A stretch of DNA of 64,000 nt from Toxoplasma gondii ME49 (lineage: Eukaryota > Apicomplexa > Conoidasida > Eucoccidiorida > Sarcocystidae). Shown here piece by piece: positions 11,906-23,959 of the stretch; within the stretch, counting starts at the first letter, position 1, and each line of letters begins with the position of its first letter. A model generated the notes under the pieces. The model was not told the origin of the DNA. It was given only the letters and a program-made list of their open reading frames with translations, and made no database searches. The stretch is taken from positions 62,001 through 126,000 of the forward strand of contig NC_031476.1 of NCBI RefSeq assembly GCF_000006565.2. Direction: 5' to 3'. A program made the translations under genes and the position numbers.

Positions 11906-14900
11906 TTACTTGAGAATTTTCTGGAGTTTCTTCTGCTCCTTGGCAGTGAAGTTCTGACACAGCGCAGCCAGGGGTGCAGGCTGTCCGGAAGCGTTGATCT
12001 GAGCGAAAAGCTTCTTGATTTCCTCATTCAAATCCGAATCTGAGAAATCGGTGCGGTATACTGCGCACAGAATCTGCAGCAGCCGCGGCAGGTTGCTGGC
12101 GTTCGGTCCCAAGACCACCGCGTTGTTCTGCGAAACACACAGACACACTGCTCTCCCAAACGGTGTACCAACGTTCATCTTTTCTCACCCATTCTGCATA
12201 TATATATATATATTTATATATATTTATACATATATACGCCTATACATATATAGATATAGATATATGAATGTCGATATTTGTAGGATGCACAGGTACACAT
12301 ATGCACTCACTTTGCTCTTTATTGTGGTACCTGCATGCATTTCCTTCTCCACCTCACAGACATGTACATGTAGATCTACGTCCAAATGCATGCATTTAAA
12401 GCACAGCTTTCACGAGCACTTGCATTTTGATTGACGTTGCAGATGATGACCATCACAGCGCCTGTCGAAAATCTCTGCGAAGCGGTTGGGAGCGGAAACG
12501 CTTCATGCAGACGCTGCTGGAAACGCATCTTCTTCACAGCGAAAAAGATGCACTTCGATGCATGCGCGTTGGTGTGAAGGCCGGTGAACTTGCGAGAAGT
12601 TCCCGCGGACAAGACACGACCGAAACGTTTTCAGCGCCGCCCAGTCCCCGGACTCCGGCAGCTCCGACGAACGTCTCGCCATGAAACTGTGTTCAGCCGA
12701 CGTCTACGGAAGCGCCTATTGGTCTTTAATTTGCGAAAGAACTTCCTGCAACTCTCGAGGACCACAATAGCTCATGCAGCATGTGCGTGAGAGAGGACGC
12801 GAACTTGCAGACGCGAGTGGAGAGAAGCGCGCGAAGGCAAGCCATGAAAGTGGATGCTCCTGCGACAATCGCGGTACCTGGAGAACGGCTTCCATGAGGA
12901 ATTTATGCATGCGCAGACCCTCCGTTTCATCTTGCTTCAGTGGCAAATTCCCCAGCCAAGCCGACAGCAGCACTCGCTGCTCTTCTTCATGCATCGAGCC
13001 TCCGTAGCAACGAAGCAAATCTCCCAGAGCTGCTGCCGTGTTGTCGGTCGCGGCCTGAAAAGCAAGTGCCAGCGAAACGACAGCATGCGAAACATGTGCA
13101 TGCATGAACGTTGTTCAAATCCATGAACAAGAGACAAAGCGCTGTCAAAAACCTCTCAAGCTTTGACGCATGCAAAGATCTACACATCTCCGTCGAAGGT
13201 CGAATTCTGCCTCGCAACACACAAATGGCATGGAAACAACAGGGATCCTTGTCTTTCCCTGCCTCCCCTGACACAAATACATATATACATATATACGTAT
13301 ATATATGTATATATGTATAAATATATGTATATATATATATATATACGTTTATACGTCTATAGTATTGTGTATTACGCCTGCACCTAAGTCGTTTGCATGG
13401 AGCCAAGATCCACTGAGTACGAATTTACAGATGTCGCATTCTAAAGGCTGTTCTCTGGCGACATGTAGATCGACGGAATCCCCGCTGAAGCGAGGAGAAG
13501 CTACGACGAACGCGAGCGTTTCCTTCCACTTGCCTGCTCCATTTTGTTCTTGGTTTTCTGACTTCTGTTGACTGCAGTGAGGAGGTTCTTCGCTGCCTCT
13601 TGCACAAAAGGCTGGAAGGCTTGCTGCAGCAAAGCGCCCTGCTGGACGCCGTAAGCCGCGGCTTGTAGCACGCGCGCGTCGGAAGACAGGAGACACTGAA
13701 TCAGGCGAGGCATGAACAGCGGCCACAGAGATAAGCCGTCTTCCTGAGAAAAGAAAAAAGAAGAGTCGCTCCGCGGTGAGAGATGGCAGGACGAGCGAAG
13801 GGAGGCAAACACGGAAGCGGCCCGCGCGGCAGGGGAAGAGCGAGGGAAGGCGAGAGGAAGGATGAAAGAAAAGGTACTCAGAGAGAGAAGGTTGGCGGGA
13901 GGAGAGATGCAAGGAGAGAAGAGAACAGCGATATACGCAAAGAAGTACACCGGGAGCAAAGGACAAAACACACATTTTGGAGAACGACTGGTTTACAAGC
14001 TCTTCACTGATTTACAGACGAAGTGAAGCGGAAAAAGGCAGGCTGAGAGAGGCAGCTCGAGAGAACTACGAGGCGACAGCACTGGTTCCTTTTTTACGTT
14101 TTTTTACTTTTTTACTTTTTTTTGCCCCCCCCCTGCCCAGCACACACATGTGTACACGCGAGCTACCTTGAGGTGCTGGAGAATGTCGTCGCAGACGTAG
14201 AGAGCGACGCTCTTGTCCTCGTCCGGCGCGTCTTCTCTGAGGAACTGCTGAACGAAGGCTGCGGCTGCCTCGCTTGCTTTGCTGCGAAGAAACTCCTTCG
14301 GGTGCGTCGCCATCAAAGTCCCCACAATCTCCAAGAGAGACGAACGCAACGTTTGCTCCTGCAAAAGAAAAAGTCGCAGCAGCACTGCAGGCCAGGCGGC
14401 TCACGCAACCGAGGAAACTCACGGCGATCACCAAGAAGCGCAGAAAAGAGGATACGCAAAAAGTCGAAGAACGGGGCGACAACCAAGAAGTGGAAGGGAA
14501 GAAAGAGTGGAAGCCAACGGAACCAATCGAAGGCAAAAGCAAAACCGCTGCGACACACACACGGGCGCATGTCTCGGAGCAGTGGAGAAAGGGGAGAGAA
14601 ATCGACAGAGGGGACAGAGGTCGAACAAGAGAACGAGGAAACGGCGAAGCCGTCTGAAAGCAAGTCTTGAGACTTTGAACGACTTCCAAGAAATCCTGCT
14701 TGTGAGCTGTCTGCAGCTTTCCAGCGACTTCGAGTGCACGCGAACCTCCGCAAGACATACATGCACTTGTCGCTCTAGACAGAAGAACCATGCATGCAAA
14801 CACCACGTCAACAAAAATATTTTCTGTTTCTCTTTTCTCTCTTTGATTCGCGCTCGCTGGCTGCTTTTTTATATCGGTTTAAACGAACTGAAAAGACTCG

Positions 14901-17900
14901 CTCCTTGCCTGCTGGTCTTCTTCTTCCAGGCGCAACATGTCGTCTTCGTCGACTTCTTCATCCTGACGGTTCTTCCGCGCAGAGATGTCGATGCGACGCT
15001 CGAACGACTTCTCCAGAGCCGAGAATACATTCAGCGCTTGCTGAGCTACCTGCGAAGAAAGGAAACAAAGAGGCCCACCATCCGCAACAGAAAGCGAACG
15101 CGAAACGAAATCCCCAATCGTCCACAATGGACACACGCGCTTCTCTCTTCCAGTCTTCAACGTCTCCTTCTCTTTCTCTTTCTCCTTCTCGCTCACTCTC
15201 TCCCTTTTCTCTCTTCGTCCTTCTTCCTCCCTCTCCTCCATCGTCGTCGTTCGCTGTTTCTCCGTCACCTACTCCCGCCAATTCTGCCCTCTCTGTCCCA
15301 CCAGTTGCTCTTGTTCTCTTTCTTTTTTTTGTTCTTTTGCTTCTTCTCTTCTCGCACCTCTTCGTCGGTGAAGACTTCGCCTCCGGCTTTGGAGAGGCAA
15401 TCGTTCAGTCCCGCGGCTTCGGCGACCATCGAGTCGACGTCTCCGTCTTCATCTTGGAGCGACTTGAAAACCTCTCCGCAAGTCCGGAGAGTCATGGCGC
15501 GCAGCATCTCCTTCACACTTGCGCCGCTTCTGCGCGCCTCCTCCTCCACCTGCGGCTGTCCTTCGCCCTGCGCCTGCGCGGCGCGGCGCGCGTACTGAAG
15601 GACCAGCTGCTTGCATGTGCCAATCAGGGAGGCCATCGTCTCCAGCGCCTTCTGCTTTATGTCTTCCGAGAGCAGATGCGTGAGGAGAGGGAACACCGCT
15701 TCCGCCAGTGGCTGCAGAAACGAACCTGAGGCAAACTGCGCTGTCGACAGCGACGCGGATGTCAACGGATCCTGCAGCACCGTCGTGATTGTGCACAGCA
15801 GATCCAGCGCGCGACTCTGCTCCTCCAACAGAGAGGTCTTCAAACCCAGCGAAGTGTTCGAATCCAAAATCACGTAGGTCATGTCCTGCAAAAAAAAATG
15901 CGCAGGATACCAGACAGAGCGGCAACGCATGCAGAGAAAAGCCACCCTTCCTTTCGTCCTACACTCTTCCGCATGCACCGGTGTGTGCCGCTGTACAGAC
16001 ACTCCTCGACCTGCACGGCCCACTTCGACGCAAATGCAAAAACACACACACACGCAGCATGCGTACACATACATACACAGCTTTACATGCATATATATAT
16101 ATATATATATAGATATATATGAGTATATACATACTACATACCTGCATACGTGTGTATACATATATACATACATACAAATATGCATCCATATATATACAGA
16201 TAGATAGATATATGCATAGATACATATAGCTATCTATAGATGTATAGATGCACACATGCAAACGTACACACACATATATATATATATATATAAACAGATA
16301 GATATTGACGCCTGTGTGTGGCTCTGTGAGTACCTCATCATCTTCAGCTTCTTCGGCCTTCAATTCCTTGGGTTTGACGGTGAGGACTTCCAGAAGGCGC
16401 GGGAGAATTCGGGGCAGGTAGACCAGAAAGTCGGCACCCATCGCTCTGCACATGCGACCGAGAGCTTCGGTGAGGTACTCGCGGACTGCGTCGCCTTCCT
16501 CGTCCATGCATCTGTGCTGCGTAGCTTGCGAGCAGCAGCTGCTGGTCTTTGTGTCTTCACACGTCGCGGTGCTCTCTGCGATTTGCAGCATCGCCTCCAT
16601 CGCCACCTTCCCGTCCTCCGCAAACTGCTCCCGACCTGTGAAAAAACGCGGGAGATGAAAGAGGGGGGGCTGGGGAGAGAGGAGAGAGAAAACGCGGCAG
16701 GACAGAGAGAAGGAAAGAGAAGGCAAGAGAACGGAGAGAGGGAAGGAAAGAGAAGGAAAGAGAACGGAGAGAGAAAGGAGAGAGGGAAAGAAAGAGAACG
16801 GAGAGAGAGGGAAAGAGAACAGAGAGAGAAAGGAGAGAGGGAAGGAAAGAAAGGGAACGGAGAGAGAGGCCAGGTTGAAGGGAGATGGAGACACGGAGTG
16901 ACACAGCAGCGGCAGCACGGACAGGCGAGGAAGTGGAGATCAGAACAGTGGTGACTCACTGACGCTGAGGCCGACAATGGAGATGCATTCGATGGCTTTC
17001 CCTCGAAGAGAACGGAGCTCGAGAGCTGTGCTATTGGTGATGACGTCGAGGAGAGAAGGAACAACCGCGGAGTAGTAGGGTACGAAGCTCTCCTCCAGTA
17101 CGCCCGCGACGACCGCGATGCAGGTGACTGCATGCTCGCGAACCGTCTTGGCTGAACAGAAAACGGAAAGCAGGTCTTTCAGTTCGTGAAGAAAGCCAGG
17201 CCGCTTAAACGGAGAACAAGACTTCTCGTAAGTGAGGATACGAGACCCCTCGACAGGAATGAGAGTTTCGCAACTTTTTTCGCTCTGCTGGCAGGCACAC
17301 ATGCACCAGCGTCGCCGGCGTCTCAAGCACGCATGAAAGGCTTCAAAAAGGAAAGCGGGGAAACGCTCCGTTTCGTTTTGTCTGCGACGAGGGGGAGGTG
17401 GCGTCTTACGAGTTCCCGGGCGAATCTTTGTCAGGAGTTTTTCCATCACTTGACTCGCGACCTTGAGCATCTCGGCCTTTTCGACTTCCTCAGAGAAGTT
17501 CACAAACGCCGCGCATGCGTGACCCTGAACGCGAGGGACCTGCGGCGAAGCAAAAACAGAGGGAATGCGCACAGCCTTGAAACTTAGAGGCGAAAGAGCG
17601 TGTCATGTCATCTCTCTCCTCCACTCGACCGTCGACTCTTCTGCCTTAGCAACGTCTCCTCTTTTCGTCTCTCGTCTTCCCTTCTTCTTTTCCCTTCTTC
17701 TTCTTTTCCCTTCTTCTTCTTCTCCCTTTTGTGTGTTTCCTTCTCATCGTCGGTTCGTAACCTCCAGTCCCCCGGGCCTCAGCCTCTCTTCTCCGCGTCT
17801 TCACCGCTGCTTCCCCCCGCTCGTCTTCTCGCCTACCTCGTCGTCCATTCGCGCGATGAGGAGAGGGAGCATTTCACTCGCAAATTGTTCCTGCACGTAG

Positions 17901-20900
17901 GGCGTCTGGTCGAGACTCATTTGTCCGATCGCTTGTGCAGCGGCGAAGCGCACACGGAAGTCGCCGTCGCCGAGGTACCTCATGAGGGTCTTGGCAATGT
18001 AGTCCAGCTCCTCTTCTTGGTCTTCCTGTACGTACTCGATGGTCTGGGAGATCGCCATGAGCGCCACAAAGCGGTATTCCCACTCTGGACGCTGCAGAAA
18101 AGTTGTGACGTAGTTGAAGAGCGCCGGCAGCAGAATCGACGCCGCCTGCGTTCGACTGCCGACCGCGAGGTCCTCGTCCGAACTGTACGCCCGACAGATG
18201 CGGTCCAGACCCTCTTCGCCGACGTCGAAGAAGCGCTGCTCCTGAGAACGGAAACGCATGCACACAGCTCCGAAAAGCCGCGGAGACTAAACGAAAAGCA
18301 GACGAAAAAGAAAACGGATGAACAGCGAGAAACGTGTGAGACCCACACGTGGAAACGTTAGTGTCGGAAGAAGGATCGAACAGCCAGGCGCCGTCCGTTC
18401 ACAAGCGCGTCGGTGGGGGGGGGGTCTCTGGAGAGCGGACGGGTGTATGGTGGCCGCTGGAAAGAAGAAAAAGGCGTCAGATCCGACGGCTCAGAAGCAA
18501 CGCAAGCGAAAATCTCTTCACCAGCCACGGATCGAAAGAAGACGTTTGAATTCGCATACATCAATAGCAATACGTAGACGAAGTCGTAGATTCATACACC
18601 CTTTACCTACGTGTCTCTGCGAACATGTACCTGCTTGGGGAAACCAATGTGCATGTGTCTACACAGATGCATGATCTGAGCATGAGACGCGTTCAGGCGA
18701 CGACATGGTACTAATGGATCGGAGCGCAACGACGTTATTCGTCGATCCGTTCAGCAAAAGGAAACCAATTTCGTTTCGAAGGTAGCCAGGGCGTTCCTGC
18801 GCTTCTTCCGTCCCTGAGGTGCCTCTCAGAGAGAGCCTTACGTCTTCTTCTTCGCCCTCCTCCAGCCACTTGGCGTAGGAGCTGTCGCGGATGTCGAGCA
18901 TGCACATGAGGAGGGCCTCCAGGAGGCGGTTGAGGAAGTTCGGCACTCGCAACATCACTTGGCTTTTTTGTTCGACGCAGCAAAGCAAGGCCTCGATGGC
19001 GTACTTCCGACAGTTCTGCAGGCCCTCAGGAGTCTCCTCGTCGTTCGTCTTCGTCGCACACGCGGTCGCCGCTACGCACGCGCCCTGATCCGCGCCCAAC
19101 GCGCCTGTGGAGCCCAACGAGGCCGCAGCGGCCTGCGCCGCGGCGGCCGCGGCTGTTCCCGCGGCGGCGGCGGCCTCCGCCGCCTCGCGCTGGCCCTGGC
19201 CAATCAAAGAAATTGCCAAGAGGTAGTCGCAAAACTGCGAGAGGTGCGGACGCAGGAGAGACACGCCGCCGCCCTGCTCCGCTTCGCACAGCTGAATCAC
19301 CGAAACCATCATTCTGGAAAGAAACAACAAAACACCGTATGCAGGAAACAGTGTGGGGCACCGACGCACACTGGCAGAGTAGACAGAGAGACAAAGATGT
19401 GGAGTCACAGATGCACAATCCGAGACCGATGGAGATACAAAGAGACAGAGACACAGACGGATACGGATAGACACTGATACAGGATGCCAAACACGACTTC
19501 CGAAAGAAACAGAGAACTACAGATGGACGGAAATACCGATTCGGAAAGCGAAAAGCATATCTTCACAAATCGATACGAGATACAGAGGTGGATTCACATA
19601 AAAGGACAGCTACACGACACAAGCAAGTGGTTTTGAGAAGAGTCGTCTGTTTCATCGCAGTGTACAGCGAGTTGGCTGGGAGGCTGCGTCTGTGGGTCGT
19701 TGCAGAGGCAGACTCCTTTTCCGGCCGTTCTTCTGCTCTGTGTTGTTCGCATTCGTCACACTGTCTCTCTTTTTTCAGCACCGACGCAGCTCCATCGAGA
19801 GATCAGCGATTCTGAAACTCCACAAGAGGGGAAAAGGCTGTGAGTGGACGATCCCCCACTGCTGAATTCCGCGTTCGAATCTGGCGGGTCTGCCTGTCCT
19901 CGCTCGAAGGTTTCCCGCGCTCTTCACAGCCATCACGATAGGTGCGTGGAAGCGGAGAGTGGCACCCAGCGAATCTCTGGAAAACCGATCCCTGCATCCG
20001 CGCTCCGAAAAGCTGCTTTCGCTTTTCTCCTCACCTCTCCGCGAGAGCGTAATCGTCTTCCGCTCCTGCGCGCAAAGTTGCTTCGAGTGTATCGATGACG
20101 AGCAGCTGTACAGACGGGCACTCAGGTGCCGCACGCGTTTTGGCGTCCGGAAGGAACTTTTTATAGACTCGCTTGTTCATGTCCTCGACCACGGCGACGA
20201 GGAGAGCAAACGCCTCGACTCTGCAAGCAAACGTCTGGGGAGACTCTGTGAAGCTCGGCAGAGACCCGGGGAAGACCGCCGAGAAAAAAGAGAAAGCAGG
20301 CGAGGAACGGGGGAAAGACACGAGCGAAGAGAAAGGGATTCGACAAAGAAAAGGAGAGAAACAGAAAAGACAAAGCGGCAAATCGACGTGGAACGAGACA
20401 CACATGAACAAGAACCGAGAACCCATTACGAGGCTCCACACAGACTAGGCTCAACTGTCTCCTCGTTTTCTCTCGTTTCCTTCTGCGCTTGAAACACCCA
20501 CACAAAGAGAGCACATGTCCTTTTCTGTCCTCTCGCGTCTTCTGGGACATCCAGCTTTTCCAAACTATCGCTAGTTCAGTCTCATGCGTGTCGAATGCGA
20601 CATGAATACACAAACAGATAGCGACAAGAAAACAGATGCAGAAAGATGGATGCAGTTAATAAATGCATTGACAGATACGGACACAGAAGCTCGACAGATA
20701 AGTACAGATGTACATACATAGAGAAATGCATGAATGTAGATATATTTATTTATTTAAATAATAGATGTGGATGGTTTTTTCGTGTGCCGCGGTTGTGCTT
20801 CCTCCAGCCTCGAGGGCGGTCCTGCACCTGTTTGTCACCGATCTCCGTTTCCTTGCTCTTCTTCCCACCTCCTTACTGTCTCCCTCCTGTTCACCCTCTT

Positions 20901-20998
20901 CGTACGCATAGATTTACATATTTATACATATACATATATATATATGCACGCACACACAAATGCAAATATACATCCCTGTCCTAACACAGCTTCACATA

Positions 20999-21037
<39 letters not shown>

Positions 21038-21739
21038 AATTGAATATGGAGGACCTAGATTGGCGAGATTTGTTGTTCTCTACACAGTGCACATATATGG
21101 GAACACGGATCAGGTTACGCATATGCAGATGCATGTGGACATGCGTTCCTCTGCGTGTGCTTCCGCTGACTGGGTGTACCTGGTGTTGACGTCCTGTCCG
21201 CTAGCCATGCATGCGGAGATGATTCTGCAGACGAGGGGGGCGGCTGCGGCGAGTTGTTCAGTGAGGACAGGCGCGATTTCTGAGAGGATTTTGAGGCCGG
21301 TCTGTTGCTTGACAGGCACTCCACTCTGAATCATGGCGAGGAGAACCTGGCCCAGGTCGTTCCACTGGTCGACGGGGATGAGGTCGGAGGCGAGGTCGCT
21401 GATCGTGTCGCAGATGTTGTTCCGGACGAGCTTGTTCTTCTCGGTGTCGAGACAGTGAAGCAGAATCTGTTTGACCTGCGTGCGCTCCGCGTCGCCCAGC
21501 TGTCTCCAGACATGGCCCTCGCTGTCGATGACGCCGCGGAAGAAGCTCCGGAAGAGCACGGCGGCTTGCAGGCGGACTTCGTCGTCGCTGTGGGTCTGAA
21601 CAGTCTGTAGAACGAGGGACACCAGTGCGGCAGGCTGCTTCTCCTTCCCCTCCTTGATCTGCCTCTCAGCTTCCTTCCGCAGGGCGGGATCTGGAGAGAT
21701 CACCGCGCGCAGCAGAGACACGAACGCCTCCAGATCCAT
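11906..21739 (-). CDS. IPO5: importin-5 / Kap121-type karyopherin beta (nuclear import receptor)
   Basis: Thirteen exons on the minus strand: 21739-21180, 20220-20035, 19313-18842, 18241-17837, 17539-17410, 17151-16960, 16635-16334, 15885-15358, 15049-14885, 14358-14167, 13743-13534, 13054-12878, 12127-11906. They give about 1246 residues in one frame. The product aligns block by block with the HEAT-repeat importin-5/RanBP5 family. Examples are RVQGHACAAFVNF, the segment SFVPYYS...LRGKAIECIS, QAAAYG, and a C-terminal VVLGPNASNLP block. Such receptors bind basic nuclear signals and carry ribosomal proteins, histones and other cargo through the pore under RanGTP control. An alanine-rich insertion at about residues 290-335 makes it longer than the human protein (about 1100 residues). 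The first ATG has an AAGATGG context and begins a typical N-terminal HEAT repeat. Intron 11 seems to use a GC donor and exon 9 ends at a weak GTTTAA donor. Confidence 0.92.
12198..12266. repeat. TA microsatellite in importin intron 12
   Basis: TATATATTTATA and TAGATATAGA units between the last two exons of the importin gene. Confidence 0.85.
13055..13533 (-). other. probable GC-AG intron (importin intron 11)
   Basis: Exon 11 must end in phase 0 to join exon 12, whose acceptor TTTTCAG is the only one available. The only strong phase-0 donor is CAG|GCAAGT at 13533, the classic GC-AG consensus. The nearest GT (13529) would break the frame. The junction ...NKMEQ|AATDN... fits the importin-5 alignment. 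Confidence 0.7.
13278..13347. repeat. TATG/TA microsatellite in importin intron 11
   Basis: ATATACATATATACGTATATATATG-type units, then pure TA, inside the GC-AG intron. Confidence 0.85.
16088..16301. repeat. TA/TACA/GATA microsatellites in importin intron 7
   Basis: A string of TA, ATAC and GATA short-unit tracts fills most of the intron between exons 7 and 8. Confidence 0.85.
16680..16875. repeat. purine minisatellite in importin intron 6
   Basis: Degenerate tandem copies of GAAAGAGAACGGAGAGAG-like units, almost pure purine on the plus strand (pyrimidine in the transcript), just upstream of exon 7. The long polypyrimidine stretch may serve as part of the 3' splice signal. Confidence 0.8.
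20925..21035. repeat. TA microsatellites in importin intron 1
   Basis: Two TA tracts (about 20925-20946 and 21000-21035) inside the first intron of the importin gene. Confidence 0.85.
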
Positions 21740-22715
21740 CTTGAACAAGGGCAAAAGGCGAGTGCAGCGAAGCAGCTTTTGTTGCCGGAGGAGCGCAGGA
21801 GACGCAGGCAAGCGAGAAGCCGAAAGGAGGCCAGAGGGAACTCCGGGAGGAAAACGGAGGGGAACGGAGAGAACGGAGAGGAGAAGAACTGCGGTGGGGG
21901 GCAGACGACGCGAGGGCCAGTGACGAAGGAGGCGGAGGACGAGGAGAGAACGTGAGAGCGCGGGAAGGAAAAAAGAGAAAGCCAGTCAGTTTGAGCAGAG
22001 ACCCCGCGGAGAGGATGGGGGAGAGAAAACGGGGAAACAAGACGCTGGAGAAGGGAGCGAGCGCGGGCGGCAGCTGAAGGAGAGAGGCCGGCGCGTGTTC
22101 CCGACGGGAGACGAAGGCAAGCGAGACTGGAGAAGCGCGAAGAGACACACGAGGAAAAAGAACTTCGTTATTATGGACGCTCTTCTGCTCGGGGGCAACG
22201 GCGGGAGGAGAAGGAGAAGAAAGCTCGACGGGCGCGCGACGGAAAAAGGGAACTGGGACGAGTTGAGAGCTGTTTTCGACGAGAGCAGCTGACGGGGAGG
22301 GTCGCCAGAGCTGCGGGAAACAGATTTGTTCGCCTCTTCTCAGTTCATCTGAGACTCAGCGATACGTCTGAGCGAGAGGCGGGAAAAAAACAAAGCGTGA
22401 ACAAGACGGGACGAAAAGAAGCTCGAAAACGCGGTGGAACTCCCACGCCGACTTTCGCGGAGCTGGGGAGGAGAGAGACAGGGAGACACGCGAAGTCGAG
22501 GCCGAAATAAAAGAGAGACAGGGAAAGGCGAAAGGAACGGAAAAACGAGGAAACACTCGAGCGGAAACACCGCGCCGCGTCGATTGCTGAGAAAAAAATC
22601 CCGTCGAAACAGCGCGAGACGACCCACTTCGCAGAGCGTGGGGCGGGACAGTGCCGGCTTCGCGACTCAACCCGCGTGTCCAGGTGTCCATACACCCAAG
22701 AATTTGCCGCTCGGG

Positions 22716-22725
22716 TGTACGTACA
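22716..22725. promoter_or_regulatory. TGTACGTACA palindrome (candidate AP2-type site)
   Basis: Perfect 10-bp palindrome about 1 kb upstream of the importin start. The same word recurs at 23950-23959, and a nine-base match is at 23030-23038. GTAC-containing palindromes are bound by some apicomplexan AP2 factors; the role here is inference. Confidence 0.35.
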
Positions 22726-23949
22726 GCCGAAGGCCCTCTAACAATTCAGTTGCGCCCAGAGAGTATCCCGCTTGACTGTCTCTCTTCAGTCGCTTCTCTT
22801 TTCAAGGGGCGTTTCAAACGGGTCGTGAGGCTGCTTCTCTCGCCGCAAACGCCTCTTGCCGACACACAAGCCTCCAAGGCACTTCAGGCGCCCCCCTTTT
22901 CTGCGCGCTGACGTCTTCGCTGGAAAAAACGCTTCTCCGCGTGCCTCGCTTTCATCGGCCGCGGATCCCTCGACCAGTCCGCTGCAGTTGTGCCGAGCAG
23001 AAATTTCTCCAGACCTTCGTGCTTGCGCGTGTACGTACTACAGGACTTGACAGCCGCGAGTCGAGCGGCAGGCGCCTGTTTTAGGCACACGTCACCACGA
23101 AGATGCAGAAACTGGTTTTCCCGCGTTCTTCCCTCGCGGCTCTCGGCCTGAAGAGTCCAAGCCGAAAAAAAACGAGCACTTCACACCAACTCCAAAGTAC
23201 GGACGGAACAAAGCTCACGTTCTGGCAAATGCGGAGACCGCAGGTGTGCAGGACACGTGACCCAGAGAGAAACCGATACGCACACGCTTACACATACATA
23301 GCCAGTTGGGAGAGGCTTTTCCTGCCTCTTCGGAGGTGTGACCTACAGCCAAATTTTGTTCATACAGACCCTCAGGAACGGAGGCAAGAACAGGGGCGTG
23401 TCAAACAGCGTGAGAGAGTGCTGTCCAGAGTAGTGCCTCTTTAGAAAGGGGCGGGCGTTGTTGTACATTTCTGATGAATCCTAAAAACGGCTTCTCACTT
23501 GAACGATGCCTAGGAGAGTCACGCATTCACAGTATCAGAAGGCATGAGGTCTACATAGTATAACGGGACATTAGATCGAACCTGCGATAGATAAATATAC
23601 CTTGGATGGTTGTATATTAGCGACTAAATGGCAATCAAACATGAGAATTTGGGGTGTTCCATGAAATATATTTGGAAGAAGATGCTTGATAGTGCTACCG
23701 TTACCTAGACCGTGCACTGCACTTGCCACATGATAAGTACATGTTGTCTCTGTACTACTGATCCGCGATTCAGAACTGTGTAACTCAGATCGAGTAAACA
23801 CAGACACTTTGGGGAGGAGCTACTACGAGTTGGACTACTATGTTAGATCTTGAAGGTCTTTGTTTACTTTACCTATAAACATCATTGAGTTATGGATCTG
23901 TCGCCCGCGCTCACAGAAAGCTAGCGCAAGGGCGACGCCTCTCGTGCGA

Positions 23950-23959
23950 TGTACGTACA
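23950..23959. promoter_or_regulatory. TGTACGTACA palindrome (second copy)
   Basis: Identical to the palindrome at 22716-22725. Located in the importin/cyclin divergent spacer. Confidence 0.35.

Noticed and set aside
14279..15598. Plus-strand frame of 439 codons
   Set aside because: Antisense to importin exons 8-10 and made of low-complexity Ser/Leu/Phe sequence where it crosses introns.
19800..19978. An open stretch after a TTTTCCAG acceptor that could be an extra importin exon
   Set aside because: No donor of the needed phase. Joining 20035 directly to 19313 keeps the frame and gives a gap-free match to importin-5.
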